8,443 bases of DNA from CAWBRT01 sp050015355 (GTDB taxonomy: Bacteria > Acidobacteriota > Terriglobia > Terriglobales > Acidobacteriaceae), in assembly GCA_050015355.1 (NCBI GenBank), contig JBEKBO010000176.1, forward strand, positions 1-8,443. The letters are read 5' to 3'. Every line of letters begins with the position of its first letter. Position 1 is the stretch's first letter. Under the pieces are notes generated by a model. It saw only the letters and a list, made by a program, of their open reading frames with translations. It did not search any database and was not told the origin of the DNA. Of this stretch, positions 1-7,145 are shown piece after piece. A program made the translations under genes and the position numbers.

Positions 1-35
1 TTGCGCCGAAGATCATCGGAATAAGCTCGCGCCAT
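1..35 (-). mobile_element. N-terminal start of a probable IS630-family transposase, cut by the window edge
   Basis: Reading the minus strand from an ATG at 35-33 gives MARAYSDDLRR before the window ends. This matches the well-known opening of IS630-family (DDE, Tc1/mariner-like) transposases, which commonly begin M-A-[RK]-x-Y-S-x-D-L-R. Only about 11 codons are visible, so neither the helix-turn-helix nor the DDE residues can be checked. There is no strong Shine-Dalgarno sequence before the ATG. IS630 elements insert at TA dinucleotides, and a TA-rich spot (TATATA, 95-100) lies just outside the gene, but the terminal inverted repeat cannot be identified without the other end. The element would lie just downstream of the fused hydratase/dehydrogenase gene. 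The family call rests on recognition of the N-terminal motif only. Confidence 0.5.
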
Positions 36-163
36 CGTTGTCGTGTCGCAGGAGAACTCGCCATCCCCAGGGTAATTCACTCACCGAATCCAGGTATATA
101 CCTTCTAGGGAACCGGTCTAGAGTGCTGTTAGAGTGGATACAGCGTTGCGTTTGGGAACACAA

Positions 164-2290
164 CTATACTGTCGCCATCTTACTGCGGGTGTAATCAGCA
201 AACGTCTTGCCTTCTTTTGCCAATTGGGCCAATAGCGGGGCAGGCTCCCAAGCCTCTCCGAGCTGTTTGTGGAATTCGCAAACCCGCGCGTAGACCTTCT
301 TCAGACCTATCGTATCGGCGTACCACATCGGGCCGCCTCGATAGTTCGGGAAACCGTATCCGTTCAGGTAAACCAGGTCGATGTCGCCTGCGCGGAGTGC
401 AATCCCGTCTTCCAGAATACGCGCGCCCTCGTTGATCATCACAAAAATACAACGCTCAACAATCTCCTCGACAGAAATCTCGCGTTGCGGGATGCCGGCT
501 GCGGCAGCCCACTTGCGGACCATCACGGGGACCTCCGGATCCGGGATCGCGCGGCGGTTCTCGTCGTATTTGTACCAACCGGCGCCGGTCTTTTGACCGT
601 AGCGGCCGATTTCGCACAATCCATCCTCGGCGAGCGGCTGGCGTACACCGGGTTTTTGCTGATGGCGGAACTCCTTGCGCATGCGCCAACTGATATCCAG
701 CCCGGCGAGATCAGCCACCGAGAGTGGCCCCATGGCCATGCCGAACTTTACCAGTGCTTTATCGACTGCTTGCACATCGGCGCCTTCCTCGACCAGGAAC
801 TGCGCCTCGCGACGATAGAGAGCAAACATGCGATTGCCGATAAAACCCCGGCAGTTACCGGCCAGCACGCCAACTTTACCCAGCTTCTTCGAGAGTTGCA
901 GGCAGGTCGCGATCACTTCTTTGCTGGCGGCTTTTGCGCGGACAATCTCCAGCAGTTTCATTACATTTGCGGGGCTGAAGAAATGCATGCCCAACACGGC
1001 TTCCGGGCGCTTGGTGGCGGAGGCAATCTCGTCAACATCCAGATAAGACGTGTTTGTCGCCAAAATCGCGCCGGCCTTGCAGACGCGATCGAGTTCGGCA
1101 AAGACTTCCTTCTTAAACGCCATTCCCTCGAACACGGCTTCCACAACCATGTCCACATTCGCAAAATCGTCGTAGCTGAGGGTGGGCTTGATCAGCTTCA
1201 ATCGCTCGTCCACGAACTGCTGCGTAAAGCGCCCACGCTTGACGGAAGTTGCGTAGTTCTTCTGAATGTTGGAGAGTCCGCGATCCATTGCGGCTTGATC
1301 CACGTCCTTGATAAGCACGGGTATCCCGGCGTTCGCAAATACCATGGCAATTCCACCGCCCATGGTTCCGGCGCCGATCACCGCGACACTATTAACAGGA
1401 ATCGTCGCCGTTTCTTTCGGAATATCGGGAATCTTGCCTAGCTCCCGCTCAGCCAGAAATGCATGGATGAGGGACTTGGACTCATCCGAGAAAAGGCACT
1501 CCTCAAACCGCTGCTGTTCGACCTTGCAGCCTTCCGCGAACGACATCTTCGTAGCAGCCTCAATGGCGTCGATGCAGGCAAGAGCGGCTTTTGGAGCGCG
1601 CTGCCTGGTGCGCACGTCTTCGCGGGCGCCGGCGAAGATCGAGTCATTTTGTCCGGAAGCACCGAGTTTCGCGTTGCGCTCGCGAGTCTTAGGCGTTGGT
1701 TTGCCTATAACTTCCCTGGCAAAGGCAACCGCACCAGCCAACAGATCGCCTTCAACCAGCTTGTCAATGATGCCGAGTTGAATTGCGTCATCCACCTTGA
1801 TCGGATTACCCTCAGTGCACATCTGCACTGCTTTCTGGATGCCTGCCAGGCGCGGCAGGCGCTGTGTACCACCGCCTCCGGGGATAAGGCCGAGTTTGAC
1901 TTCGGGCTGCCCGACCTCGGTGCCCGGTGCCGCCACGCGGTAATGAGCGCCCATGGCCAGTTCCAAACCGCCGCCAAGCGCGAGGCCATTGATGGCGGCT
2001 ATGACTGGCTTCGGGCGATCTTCAATCCACTCAATCAGCCGCAGCAATGCTGGAACGCGCCGGGCCAGACCCGAGGTGATCTTCACGAAATCGTTTATGT
2101 CGCCACCAGCGATGAAGACGCGACCGCTGCCGATGATCACCATGGCTTTGATATTTGGGTCGTTATCGGCGTGCTCAACCGCTTCGCGAATCGCGTCGCG
2201 CTCCTCGGCATTTAACGCGTTTACCGGAGGATTGTTGATAGTAAGTATTGCAATACCGTTGGCGATCGACGATTGCACTAAATTACTCAT
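164..2290 (-). CDS. Fused enoyl-CoA hydratase / 3-hydroxyacyl-CoA dehydrogenase (FadB/FadJ/PimF type)
   Basis: This 708-residue protein should carry out the two middle steps of beta-oxidation: hydration of trans-2-enoyl-CoA and NAD-dependent oxidation of L-3-hydroxyacyl-CoA to 3-oxoacyl-CoA, in the cytoplasm. Residues 1 to about 190 form a crotonase domain with the oxyanion-hole segment AGGDI (61-65) and both glutamates that act in FadB-type hydratases, E110 (GGGLE) and E130 (QPEVKLG). The NAD-binding fold starts at about 300 with GAGTMGGG (G306, G308, G311). The catalytic histidine is H436 in GMHFFSP, with S415, E448 and N486 (GFIGNRM) also in place. A second dehydrogenase C-terminal repeat (about 600-700) contains GYGFPNYRGGPMWYAD. 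Length and domain order match the family, and no lesion is seen. The start is supported by GGGGAGG at 2300-2306, 9 bases before the ATG. It lies 182 bases downstream of the thiolase on the same strand, a classical partner. Dicarboxylyl-CoA could be the substrate, but specificity cannot be read from sequence. Confidence 0.95.
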   Translation of the reverse strand: MSNLVQSSIANGIAILTINNPPVNALNAEERDAIREAVEHADNDPNIKAMVIIGSGRVFIAGGDINDFVKITSGLARRVPALLRLIEWIEDRPKPVIAAINGLALGGGLELAMGAHYRVAAPGTEVGQPEVKLGLIPGGGGTQRLPRLAGIQKAVQMCTEGNPIKVDDAIQLGIIDKLVEGDLLAGAVAFAREVIGKPTPKTRERNAKLGASGQNDSIFAGAREDVRTRQRAPKAALACIDAIEAATKMSFAEGCKVEQQRFEECLFSDESKSLIHAFLAERELGKIPDIPKETATIPVNSVAVIGAGTMGGGIAMVFANAGIPVLIKDVDQAAMDRGLSNIQKNYATSVKRGRFTQQFVDERLKLIKPTLSYDDFANVDMVVEAVFEGMAFKKEVFAELDRVCKAGAILATNTSYLDVDEIASATKRPEAVLGMHFFSPANVMKLLEIVRAKAASKEVIATCLQLSKKLGKVGVLAGNCRGFIGNRMFALYRREAQFLVEEGADVQAVDKALVKFGMAMGPLSVADLAGLDISWRMRKEFRHQQKPGVRQPLAEDGLCEIGRYGQKTGAGWYKYDENRRAIPDPEVPVMVRKWAAAAGIPQREISVEEIVERCIFVMINEGARILEDGIALRAGDIDLVYLNGYGFPNYRGGPMWYADTIGLKKVYARVCEFHKQLGEAWEPAPLLAQLAKEGKTFADYTRSKMATV

Positions 2291-2299
2291 GCGCGGTAG

Positions 2300-2306
2300 C
2301 CTCCCC
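2300..2306 (-). promoter_or_regulatory. Ribosome binding site of the hydratase/dehydrogenase gene
   Basis: On the minus strand GGGGAGG stands 9 bases before the ATG at 2290, close to the consensus and well spaced. It fixes the start codon and suggests the gene is translated independently rather than by coupling to the thiolase 182 bases upstream. Confidence 0.7.
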
Positions 2307-2472
2307 AGCTACACGTCCCCGATGGAGTGAGCTTCGCCGCCAGTTATGAAATAGTCCGCTTTAGACTCCTTCGGTGCACCGGACAGTATGCGCCTACCAA
2401 TGACAGCCGTGTCGCTACTAAGTTACCGGGGGCGGATGAAATTCTAATAGAGAGTGCCGCACGTAGAGATTG

Positions 2473-3675
2473 CTACACGCGTTCCACCACCGCAGTCAAG
2501 CCTTGGCCTAGGCCTATGCACGCCGTAATCAGTGCGTAGCGTCCGCCTTGCTTCAGCAGTTGGCGAATGGCTGTCATGGTGAGCCGCGCGCCCGAAGCGC
2601 CCAGCGGGTGTCCGACCGCAATAGCGCCGCCGTTGGGATTGACGCGGCTATCGTCGTAAGCAATTCCCATTTGCTTCAGGCAGCCTAAGACCTGGGCGGC
2701 AAAGGCTTCGTTGATTTCGATGACATCAATGTCTTTGAGCGATAGTCCAGCCCGCGCCAGGCACTTCTTTGTTGATGGCACCGGGCCGAGCCCCATCACG
2801 CGTGGAGGTACACCCGCCGCGGCGCCGGCGACGATACGGACCAGAGGCTTCACACCGTACTTCTCGCCAATTTCTAAAGAGCCAACAATCAAAGCGCCAG
2901 CCCCATCGTTAATGCCGGATGCATTGCCGGCGGTGGTGACGCCGCCCGGGAACATCGGGCGCAACTTCGCCAATGCCTCCGCAGTAGTCTCAGGACGCGG
3001 GTGTTCATCTTCCTCAACCACGACCGGTGGACCCTTTCGAACCGGCACCGGAAGCGGCATGATTTCATCCTTGAAGTAACCGGCTGCTTTGGCCCGGGCA
3101 TATTTGGTCTGCGACCCCAAGGCGAATACGTCCGATTCTTCGCGCGTGACGCCAACTTCTCTTGCAACATTGTCGGCTGTCTCTGCCAAAGCATCGTTGC
3201 CGAAGGTTGAAACAAAGCAGGGATTTGGAAAACGAACTCCCAATGAGGTATCGAAAACTTTGAATTCGCGAGTATAGGCGGCCTCTGCTTTAGCGATTGC
3301 GAACGGGCCGCGGCTCATGCTTTCCACTCCACCCGCCAGAAACAGTTCGCCTTCCTTGCACCGGATTGAGTTTGCGGCTGCGAGAACGGCGGCGAGGCCA
3401 GACGCGCAGAGCCGGTTAATCGTCTGCGCCGGCACTTCGACGGGAAGTCCCGCAAGCAAGGCAGCATGGCGCGCGACATTACGGCAATCTTCGCCCGCCT
3501 GGTTGGCGCAGCCGAGCACAACATCTTCGTACGCCTCGGCAGGGAAGGGGTTACGTTGAATTACCGTACGCAGGACCATGGCCGCCATATCGTCCGGACG
3601 CACTGCGGCAAGTTTGCCAGCTTGACGACCTATAGGAGTACGCAGCAAGTCATAAATATAAGCATCTTGAGACAA
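2473..3675 (-). CDS. Thiolase (acetyl-CoA acyltransferase), PcaF/PaaJ-like
   Basis: This enzyme should cleave 3-oxoacyl-CoA with CoA to acetyl-CoA plus a shortened acyl-CoA, the last step of a beta-oxidation cycle. With a TTG start at 3675 it has 400 residues, the normal length. The catalytic set is complete: nucleophilic C90 in NRLCASG, the NEAFA motif at 322-326, H356 in GHPLGASG, and C386 in the C-terminal CIGLGQG. Stretches such as GCANQAGED, NVARHAALLAGLP, GGVESMSRGPF and ETADNVA closely resemble beta-ketoadipyl-CoA thiolases (PcaF, PaaJ, DcaF), so a dicarboxylyl or aromatic-derived 3-oxoacyl-CoA is a reasonable substrate guess. The longer reading from TTG 3699 adds MFLEGSRA, which the family lacks and which overlaps the ribosome binding site, so 3675 is preferred. 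The gene is the first of a likely two-gene operon with the downstream hydratase/dehydrogenase. It faces a long divergent intergenic region. Confidence 0.93.
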   Translation of the reverse strand: MSQDAYIYDLLRTPIGRQAGKLAAVRPDDMAAMVLRTVIQRNPFPAEAYEDVVLGCANQAGEDCRNVARHAALLAGLPVEVPAQTINRLCASGLAAVLAAANSIRCKEGELFLAGGVESMSRGPFAIAKAEAAYTREFKVFDTSLGVRFPNPCFVSTFGNDALAETADNVAREVGVTREESDVFALGSQTKYARAKAAGYFKDEIMPLPVPVRKGPPVVVEEDEHPRPETTAEALAKLRPMFPGGVTTAGNASGINDGAGALIVGSLEIGEKYGVKPLVRIVAGAAAGVPPRVMGLGPVPSTKKCLARAGLSLKDIDVIEINEAFAAQVLGCLKQMGIAYDDSRVNPNGGAIAVGHPLGASGARLTMTAIRQLLKQGGRYALITACIGLGQGLTAVVERV

Positions 3676-3682
3676 AGCTCTA

Positions 3683-3687
3683 CTCCC
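3683..3687 (-). promoter_or_regulatory. Ribosome binding site that selects the TTG start of the thiolase
   Basis: GGGAG on the minus strand stands 7 bases before TTG 3675. The protein then starts with SQDAYIYD, as family members do. The alternative TTG at 3699 lies upstream of this site and has no comparable signal. Confidence 0.65.
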
Positions 3688-3862
3688 TTCTAGAAACAAA
3701 GTTTATGCTCGCGACGCTACTACACGGTGTTCACGAAAGTCAACGCCAATCGCGGAGAATGGCATTCGGATAAGTTACGCATCCTGCATGCTGATCGCGG
3801 AATACTGGGACGCAGCCAGCAATCGATTCAGACAAACTCGCCTCAGACTTGGACAAAATTTG

Positions 3863-3881
3863 CTGTATCGTAGAGGTACAG
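3863..3881. promoter_or_regulatory. Candidate operator: 7-5-7 inverted repeat
   Basis: CTGTATC-GTAGA-GGTACAG is a dyad with 7-base arms, one mismatch and a 5-base centre, a size typical of sites bound by dimeric repressors such as TetR or GntR family members. It lies about 190 bases upstream of the thiolase start, between two divergent acyl-CoA genes, where a shared regulator might act. Only one copy was noticed and no regulator gene is in the window, so chance cannot be excluded. Confidence 0.25.
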
Positions 3882-4200
3882 GATTTTCCGCTTGATTGTG
3901 GGGAATGCGGTGTGTTAATACGAGCCAACATCTTCTTAATGCAACCTTCGGACAGAATCTGAATGCTTTTCTTGAGAATGGGGGCGGGAAGCTATTGGAA
4001 CGAGCAGGAAGATGTTAACGGCCCGAAATGGCGTGTCTGGTTTCTGCCGCTGTGGCCGACAAGCTACCTGGCCTGTAACTTATGCGTAGCTACCAAGAGG
4101 CAATGAATACGGCGCTATGCTTCCGAGGTGCGTACAACTAGTTTTTGCGCTCTCGGTATCATTCGCTGTTTACGCGGAGATAGCTCAGAAATTCACAACC

Positions 4201-4205
4201 AAAGG
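4201..4205 (+). promoter_or_regulatory. Ribosome binding site favouring the CoA-transferase start at 4213
   Basis: AAAGG ends 7 bases before ATG 4213. The nearby in-frame ATG at 4207 is only one base away from this site, and the upstream ATG at 4117 has no such signal and gives a non-family N-terminus. Confidence 0.45.
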
Positions 4206-4212
4206 CATGACT

Positions 4213-5426
4213 ATGGAAAATGATGTGAACACTTCATCCTCTCCGTGTGGCTCGATTCGTGTACTGGAACTCTCAGAGGCTCTCGCGGGTCCCTACTGCG
4301 CGATGATGCTCGGCGATTTTGGCGCTGACGTTATAAAAGTCGAACGGCCGGGCGTAGGCGACCAGACGCGCGCGTGGGGGCCACCGTTTGTCGGACCGCT
4401 GTCCTGCTATTTCATAATGACGAACCGCAATAAGCGCTCTCTTGCACTCGACTACACTACTCCGCAGGGCAACGAAATTCTGCAAAACTGATCGTGCGAA
4501 CAGATGTGTTGATCGTGAACAGCCCGACGGCAGCATCCCTTGCCCGCCGGGAAATCGACCCGGAAAAACTTTGCGCAAAATATCCGCGACTGGTGTACTG
4601 CAACATTTCAGGGTACGGCTTTAACGGGCCAAAGATGGGTATGCCCGGATACGACATCGTCGCGCAAGCCGAGGGTGGCGTGTGGAGTTTTACCGGGAAA
4701 GAAGGCACCGACCCGGTGCGGTACCCCGTCGCCATCGTTGACATAAGCACGGGCCTCTACTCTGCGCTCGCGTGTCTGGGGGCGTTGCTGACGCGTGAAA
4801 AAACGGGGCGTGGCCAGTTTATTGACATGGCGCTATTTGATACACAGCTTACATGGCTAGCCAATATCGGCAGTAACTATATCAATACCAAGCAAATGCC
4901 GACACGGTGGGGCAACGCTCATGCCAGCATCGTTCCCTACGATATGTTCCACGACAGCGAAGGTCGCCATTTCATCATCGGCGTTGGTACCGAGGCTCAC
5001 TGGACACGGTTCCTTCCACTTATCGAGGCGGAAGAGACTCTCGGGCGCGATCCGCGCTTCGTCAACAATACCGAGCGGGTTAAGAACCGTGCCGTTTTGA
5101 GCCCGATAGTTCAGGAGATCCTTGCCAAGAAGTCTGCCGAATATTGGGTGGAAAAGTTGAATGAAGCCAGGATTCCAGTGGCGAAGATTCAAAGCGTAGA
5201 TGAAGCTGTGAATGATCCGCAATCGGTTGCACGCAACGACGTTGTAGGGATCGAGCATCCGGTCGCGGGGATGACACGCTGGGTGGCTAACCCTTGCAGG
5301 CTGGCCGGCACGCCACCTTCATATAGGCTCCCACCGCCCATGCTGGGTGAACACACAGATCAGATACTGCAGGAACTGGGATACCCCGAGAATCCCGCTG
5401 CTGGAAAGGCCGCCTCGGTAAAGTAG
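4213..5426 (+). pseudogene. Family III (CaiB/BaiF) CoA-transferase, split by a one-base frameshift
   Basis: Family III CoA-transferases move CoA from a donor thioester to an organic acid through an aspartyl anhydride. The N-terminal part (from 4213) shows the family signature AGPYCAMMLGDFGADVIKVE and NRNKRSLALDY, then stops at a TGA (4489-4491). The rest continues in another frame from about 4488 to 5426. It includes PRLVYCNISGYG, PGYDIVAQAEGG, GRGQFIDMALFD with the expected catalytic aspartate at 4839-4841, the NAHASIVPY motif and the C-terminal PPPMLGEHTDQIL. Adding one A to the AAAA run at 4484-4487 would read EILQKLIVRTDVLIV and restore about 404 residues, the normal length. No other defect is seen, so the lesion is recent, a sequencing error, or conceivably a slippage site. 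The start at 4213 has AAAGG 7 bases upstream. An in-frame ATG at 4117 would add a signal-peptide-like tail foreign to this cytoplasmic family. Substrate is unknown. Confidence 0.85.
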
Positions 5427-5484
5427 TTAGCCGCCTTTTACACAAGATGCGTGGGCGCCGCCAGCCACAGTTGCTTAAAGAGGC

Positions 5485-6756
5485 TTAAGCCTTCTGCGGG
5501 TCATACATCTTTTCGGGAATGAACAGAGCCGGAATTATCGCAGTTAGCAGATAAGCGCCTCCCATGGCTACCAGCCCCATGCCGATTGAATACTGACTTG
5601 CGATGACGCCGATGACTGTGGGCGCGATCGCGGCGCCGATGCGTCCGATGTTGTAGGTGCCTCCCATCGCTGTTCCGCGGATGGTAGTCTCAAAGCTCTC
5701 AGTCATGTATGTGGCTAGCACGCCATAAGGAACCCCATAGAGGAGCCCGAAGACGGTTAGCAGTACGATGATGTTGCCCGGTGTGTGGAAATGGACGATG
5801 ACCGGCAGAAATAGAGCAGTGCTAAGCCCGCCGAAGACGTACATCCAGCGGCGCCCGAAGATGTCAGCCAGGTATCCCGCCAGTATCTTGCCAAGGATCA
5901 TGGCGACATATGTGCCGACCAGATAGCCCGTCATCTTGGTGAAGTTGAATTTGAGTTCATTGACGACGTAGGTAGGTAGCCAGTTGTTTACACCGTAGTA
6001 GCCGAACTGCAGGAAGCCCGCCGTCAGCGTCCAGAGCGCAAACATCCTGCGATGCTTAGGAGTGGCGAAGACCATTTTCCATTTACTATCAGCCTTGGCA
6101 ACTATGCTCTTCTGCGCGGCCTGCTTCCATGAGGGTGGCTCGGGCACCAACTTTTGCATGAGGATCGCCAACAGGACCGGAACCAAGGCGGTGGCGAACA
6201 ACCAGCGCCATCCAAACGCCGGGATGATTGCTCCGGCCAGAATGGTGGCAGCCACGTATCCGACAGACCAGCCCGCCTGGAGTGTTCCCAGCACTGTCGT
6301 ACGGCGCACGGTTGGAACGTACTCGGCCACCAGGGTATTGCAGACGACGTACTCTGCCCCTAATCCCAGGGACGAAACAAAACGCACGCACGCAAACTGC
6401 CAGTAGCTGTGCGTCAACCCGAGCATGGCAGTGCCGAGCGAAAACACTAAAATCGACCAGACCACGGTCCGAACGCGCCCGAACCGATCCGCGGTCCATC
6501 CTCCGAAAATGCCCCCAATCGCCATGCCCAGCAGCGAATAGCTTCCGAGGGAACCGGCTTGGATCTTCGAGAGGTGAAGGTCGCGCATGAGTGACGGCAG
6601 GCTGTAAGACAGAAACATAAAATCCATGCCGTCGACCATCAAAGCAAGAAAGCCGAAAATCAGTACGACAATCCATATCCGGCTTGGCGGTTCCGGCCTG
6701 ATTAAGGTGGCCGCTGACCCTGCACCGGAACTAGCACTCCTAATTTCCACGACCAT
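5485..6756 (-). CDS. MFS permease, aromatic/organic acid:proton symporter (AAHS-like)
   Basis: This 423-residue inner-membrane protein is a 12-helix major facilitator that should import an organic acid with protons. The first helix carries DGMD (42-45) followed by the LPSLM segment, the arrangement typical of the aromatic acid:H+ symporter group (PcaK, BenK, DcaK). The loop between helices 2 and 3 holds the MFS signature GGWTADRFGR (85-94), repeated in degenerate form in the second half as GYLADIFGRR (294-303). RFVSSLGLGAEYV (125 onward) corresponds to helix 4. The start is ATG 6756, preceded by AGGAG 7 bases upstream. A TTG at 6813 would add 19 residues upstream of that site and is less likely. 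The gene converges on the CoA-transferase with a 58-base gap. The neighbourhood of acyl-CoA genes suggests the cargo is an aromatic or dicarboxylic acid degraded through CoA thioesters, which is inference. Other MFS sugar/organic-acid carriers cannot be excluded. Confidence 0.88.
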   Translation of the reverse strand: MVVEIRSASSGAGSAATLIRPEPPSRIWIVVLIFGFLALMVDGMDFMFLSYSLPSLMRDLHLSKIQAGSLGSYSLLGMAIGGIFGGWTADRFGRVRTVVWSILVFSLGTAMLGLTHSYWQFACVRFVSSLGLGAEYVVCNTLVAEYVPTVRRTTVLGTLQAGWSVGYVAATILAGAIIPAFGWRWLFATALVPVLLAILMQKLVPEPPSWKQAAQKSIVAKADSKWKMVFATPKHRRMFALWTLTAGFLQFGYYGVNNWLPTYVVNELKFNFTKMTGYLVGTYVAMILGKILAGYLADIFGRRWMYVFGGLSTALFLPVIVHFHTPGNIIVLLTVFGLLYGVPYGVLATYMTESFETTIRGTAMGGTYNIGRIGAAIAPTVIGVIASQYSIGMGLVAMGGAYLLTAIIPALFIPEKMYDPQKA

Positions 6757-6763
6757 TGCGATG

Positions 6764-6768
6764 CTCCT
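6764..6768 (-). promoter_or_regulatory. Ribosome binding site that selects ATG 6756 of the permease
   Basis: AGGAG on the minus strand lies 7 bases before ATG 6756 and downstream of the alternative TTG at 6813, which supports the shorter 423-residue protein. Confidence 0.65.
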
Positions 6769-7122
6769 ACCTGGGGACTTGAACTTCAACCGGGCCGTCG
6801 ATATAAACGACAAACCACTTCATGACTGCGCCTAAGAAAGCCTCCGCCGTGGCGATTGAAGGCTACGCGCTTTTGCAGTTAATCCATCAATCCTCATCTC
6901 CCTACATTTGGGGAATCGGAATTTGTGAGGCTGTTATCGTTGCTAAAAGAAAAGAAAGTGGCAGAACGATACTCTGGAGTGGTTCGGAGTGTCAATAGAG
7001 TTTCGCAATTTCACAGCCGTTTGGGAATTCAATCGCGCACAACCAGAGAGGCCCCGGAGAGTGGCCTTTCCCGGCAGGTGGGGGTAAGGTCTTTCCGCCC
7101 GGATTTCGACCCTGCGCCTCCA

Positions 7123-7138
7123 GCTTGCAAAGGCAAGC
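7123..7138 (-). terminator. Short hairpin just after the glmS stop
   Basis: GCTTGC and GCAAGC form a perfect 6-bp stem with a 4-base loop, beginning 8 bases after the glmS stop codon at 7146-7148. No T-run follows on the minus strand, so it is at best a weak or Rho-assisted terminator, or an mRNA 3'-end-stabilising hairpin. Confidence 0.3.
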
Positions 7139-7145
7139 GTGGTTG

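Larger units (their letters stand above)
3676..4212. other. Gene-free divergent regulatory region
   Basis: These roughly 540 bases separate the minus-strand thiolase operon from the plus-strand CoA-transferase, so both promoters should lie here. A possible minus-strand -35 box, TTGACT, is at 3738-3743, but its best -10 partner (TAGTAG, 3717-3722) is poor and only 15 bases away. A 19-base imperfect inverted repeat at 3863-3881 could be an operator. A 9-base inverted pair, AACATCTTC at 3927-3935 and GAAGATGTT at 4008-4016, lies further right. A 47-codon tryptophan-rich reading frame at 3963-4106 has no ribosome binding site and no recognisable relative. No regulator gene or recognisable gene remnant was found. 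Confidence 0.6.
6757..7145. other. Gene-free stretch between the permease start and glmS end
   Basis: About 390 bases between two minus-strand genes. It must hold the permease leader and any glmS terminator. A 6-bp hairpin follows the glmS stop. Near 6801-6815 there is a short dyad, GTCG and CGAC, around an AT-rich centre, but no clear -35/-10 pair was found. A plus-strand reading frame across 6925-7185 runs antisense into the glmS end and is not a gene. No RNA gene could be supported. Confidence 0.5.

Noticed and set aside
93..102. The palindrome GGTATATACC as an IS end or terminator
   Set aside because: It is short, AT-centred and has no T-run. Its role cannot be told without the other end of the insertion sequence.
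269..1441. A 390-codon plus-strand reading frame
   Set aside because: It lies fully antisense to the conserved hydratase/dehydrogenase gene and has no domain of its own. Long antisense frames are common opposite GC-rich coding sequence.
1463..2215. A 250-codon plus-strand reading frame
   Set aside because: It is a shadow opposite the crotonase domain, with no motif or ribosome binding site.
4117..4212. An upstream ATG giving the CoA-transferase a signal-peptide-like N-terminus (LVFALSVSFAVYA)
   Set aside because: CaiB/BaiF enzymes are cytoplasmic and start close to the GSIRVLEL motif. ATG 4213 has the better ribosome binding site.
5482..5491. GGCTTAAGCC at the permease stop as a bidirectional terminator
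   Set aside because: The stem is only five base pairs with no loop and no T-run on either side, so it does not support a terminator call.
7095..7140. A tRNA-like stretch on the minus strand (TTTGCAA loop-like bases, then GGTCGAAATCC resembling a T-arm)
   Set aside because: The anticodon and T stems pair poorly, and the 5' half would have to lie inside glmS, where no D-arm or acceptor sequence is seen. At most it is a chance or vestigial resemblance.
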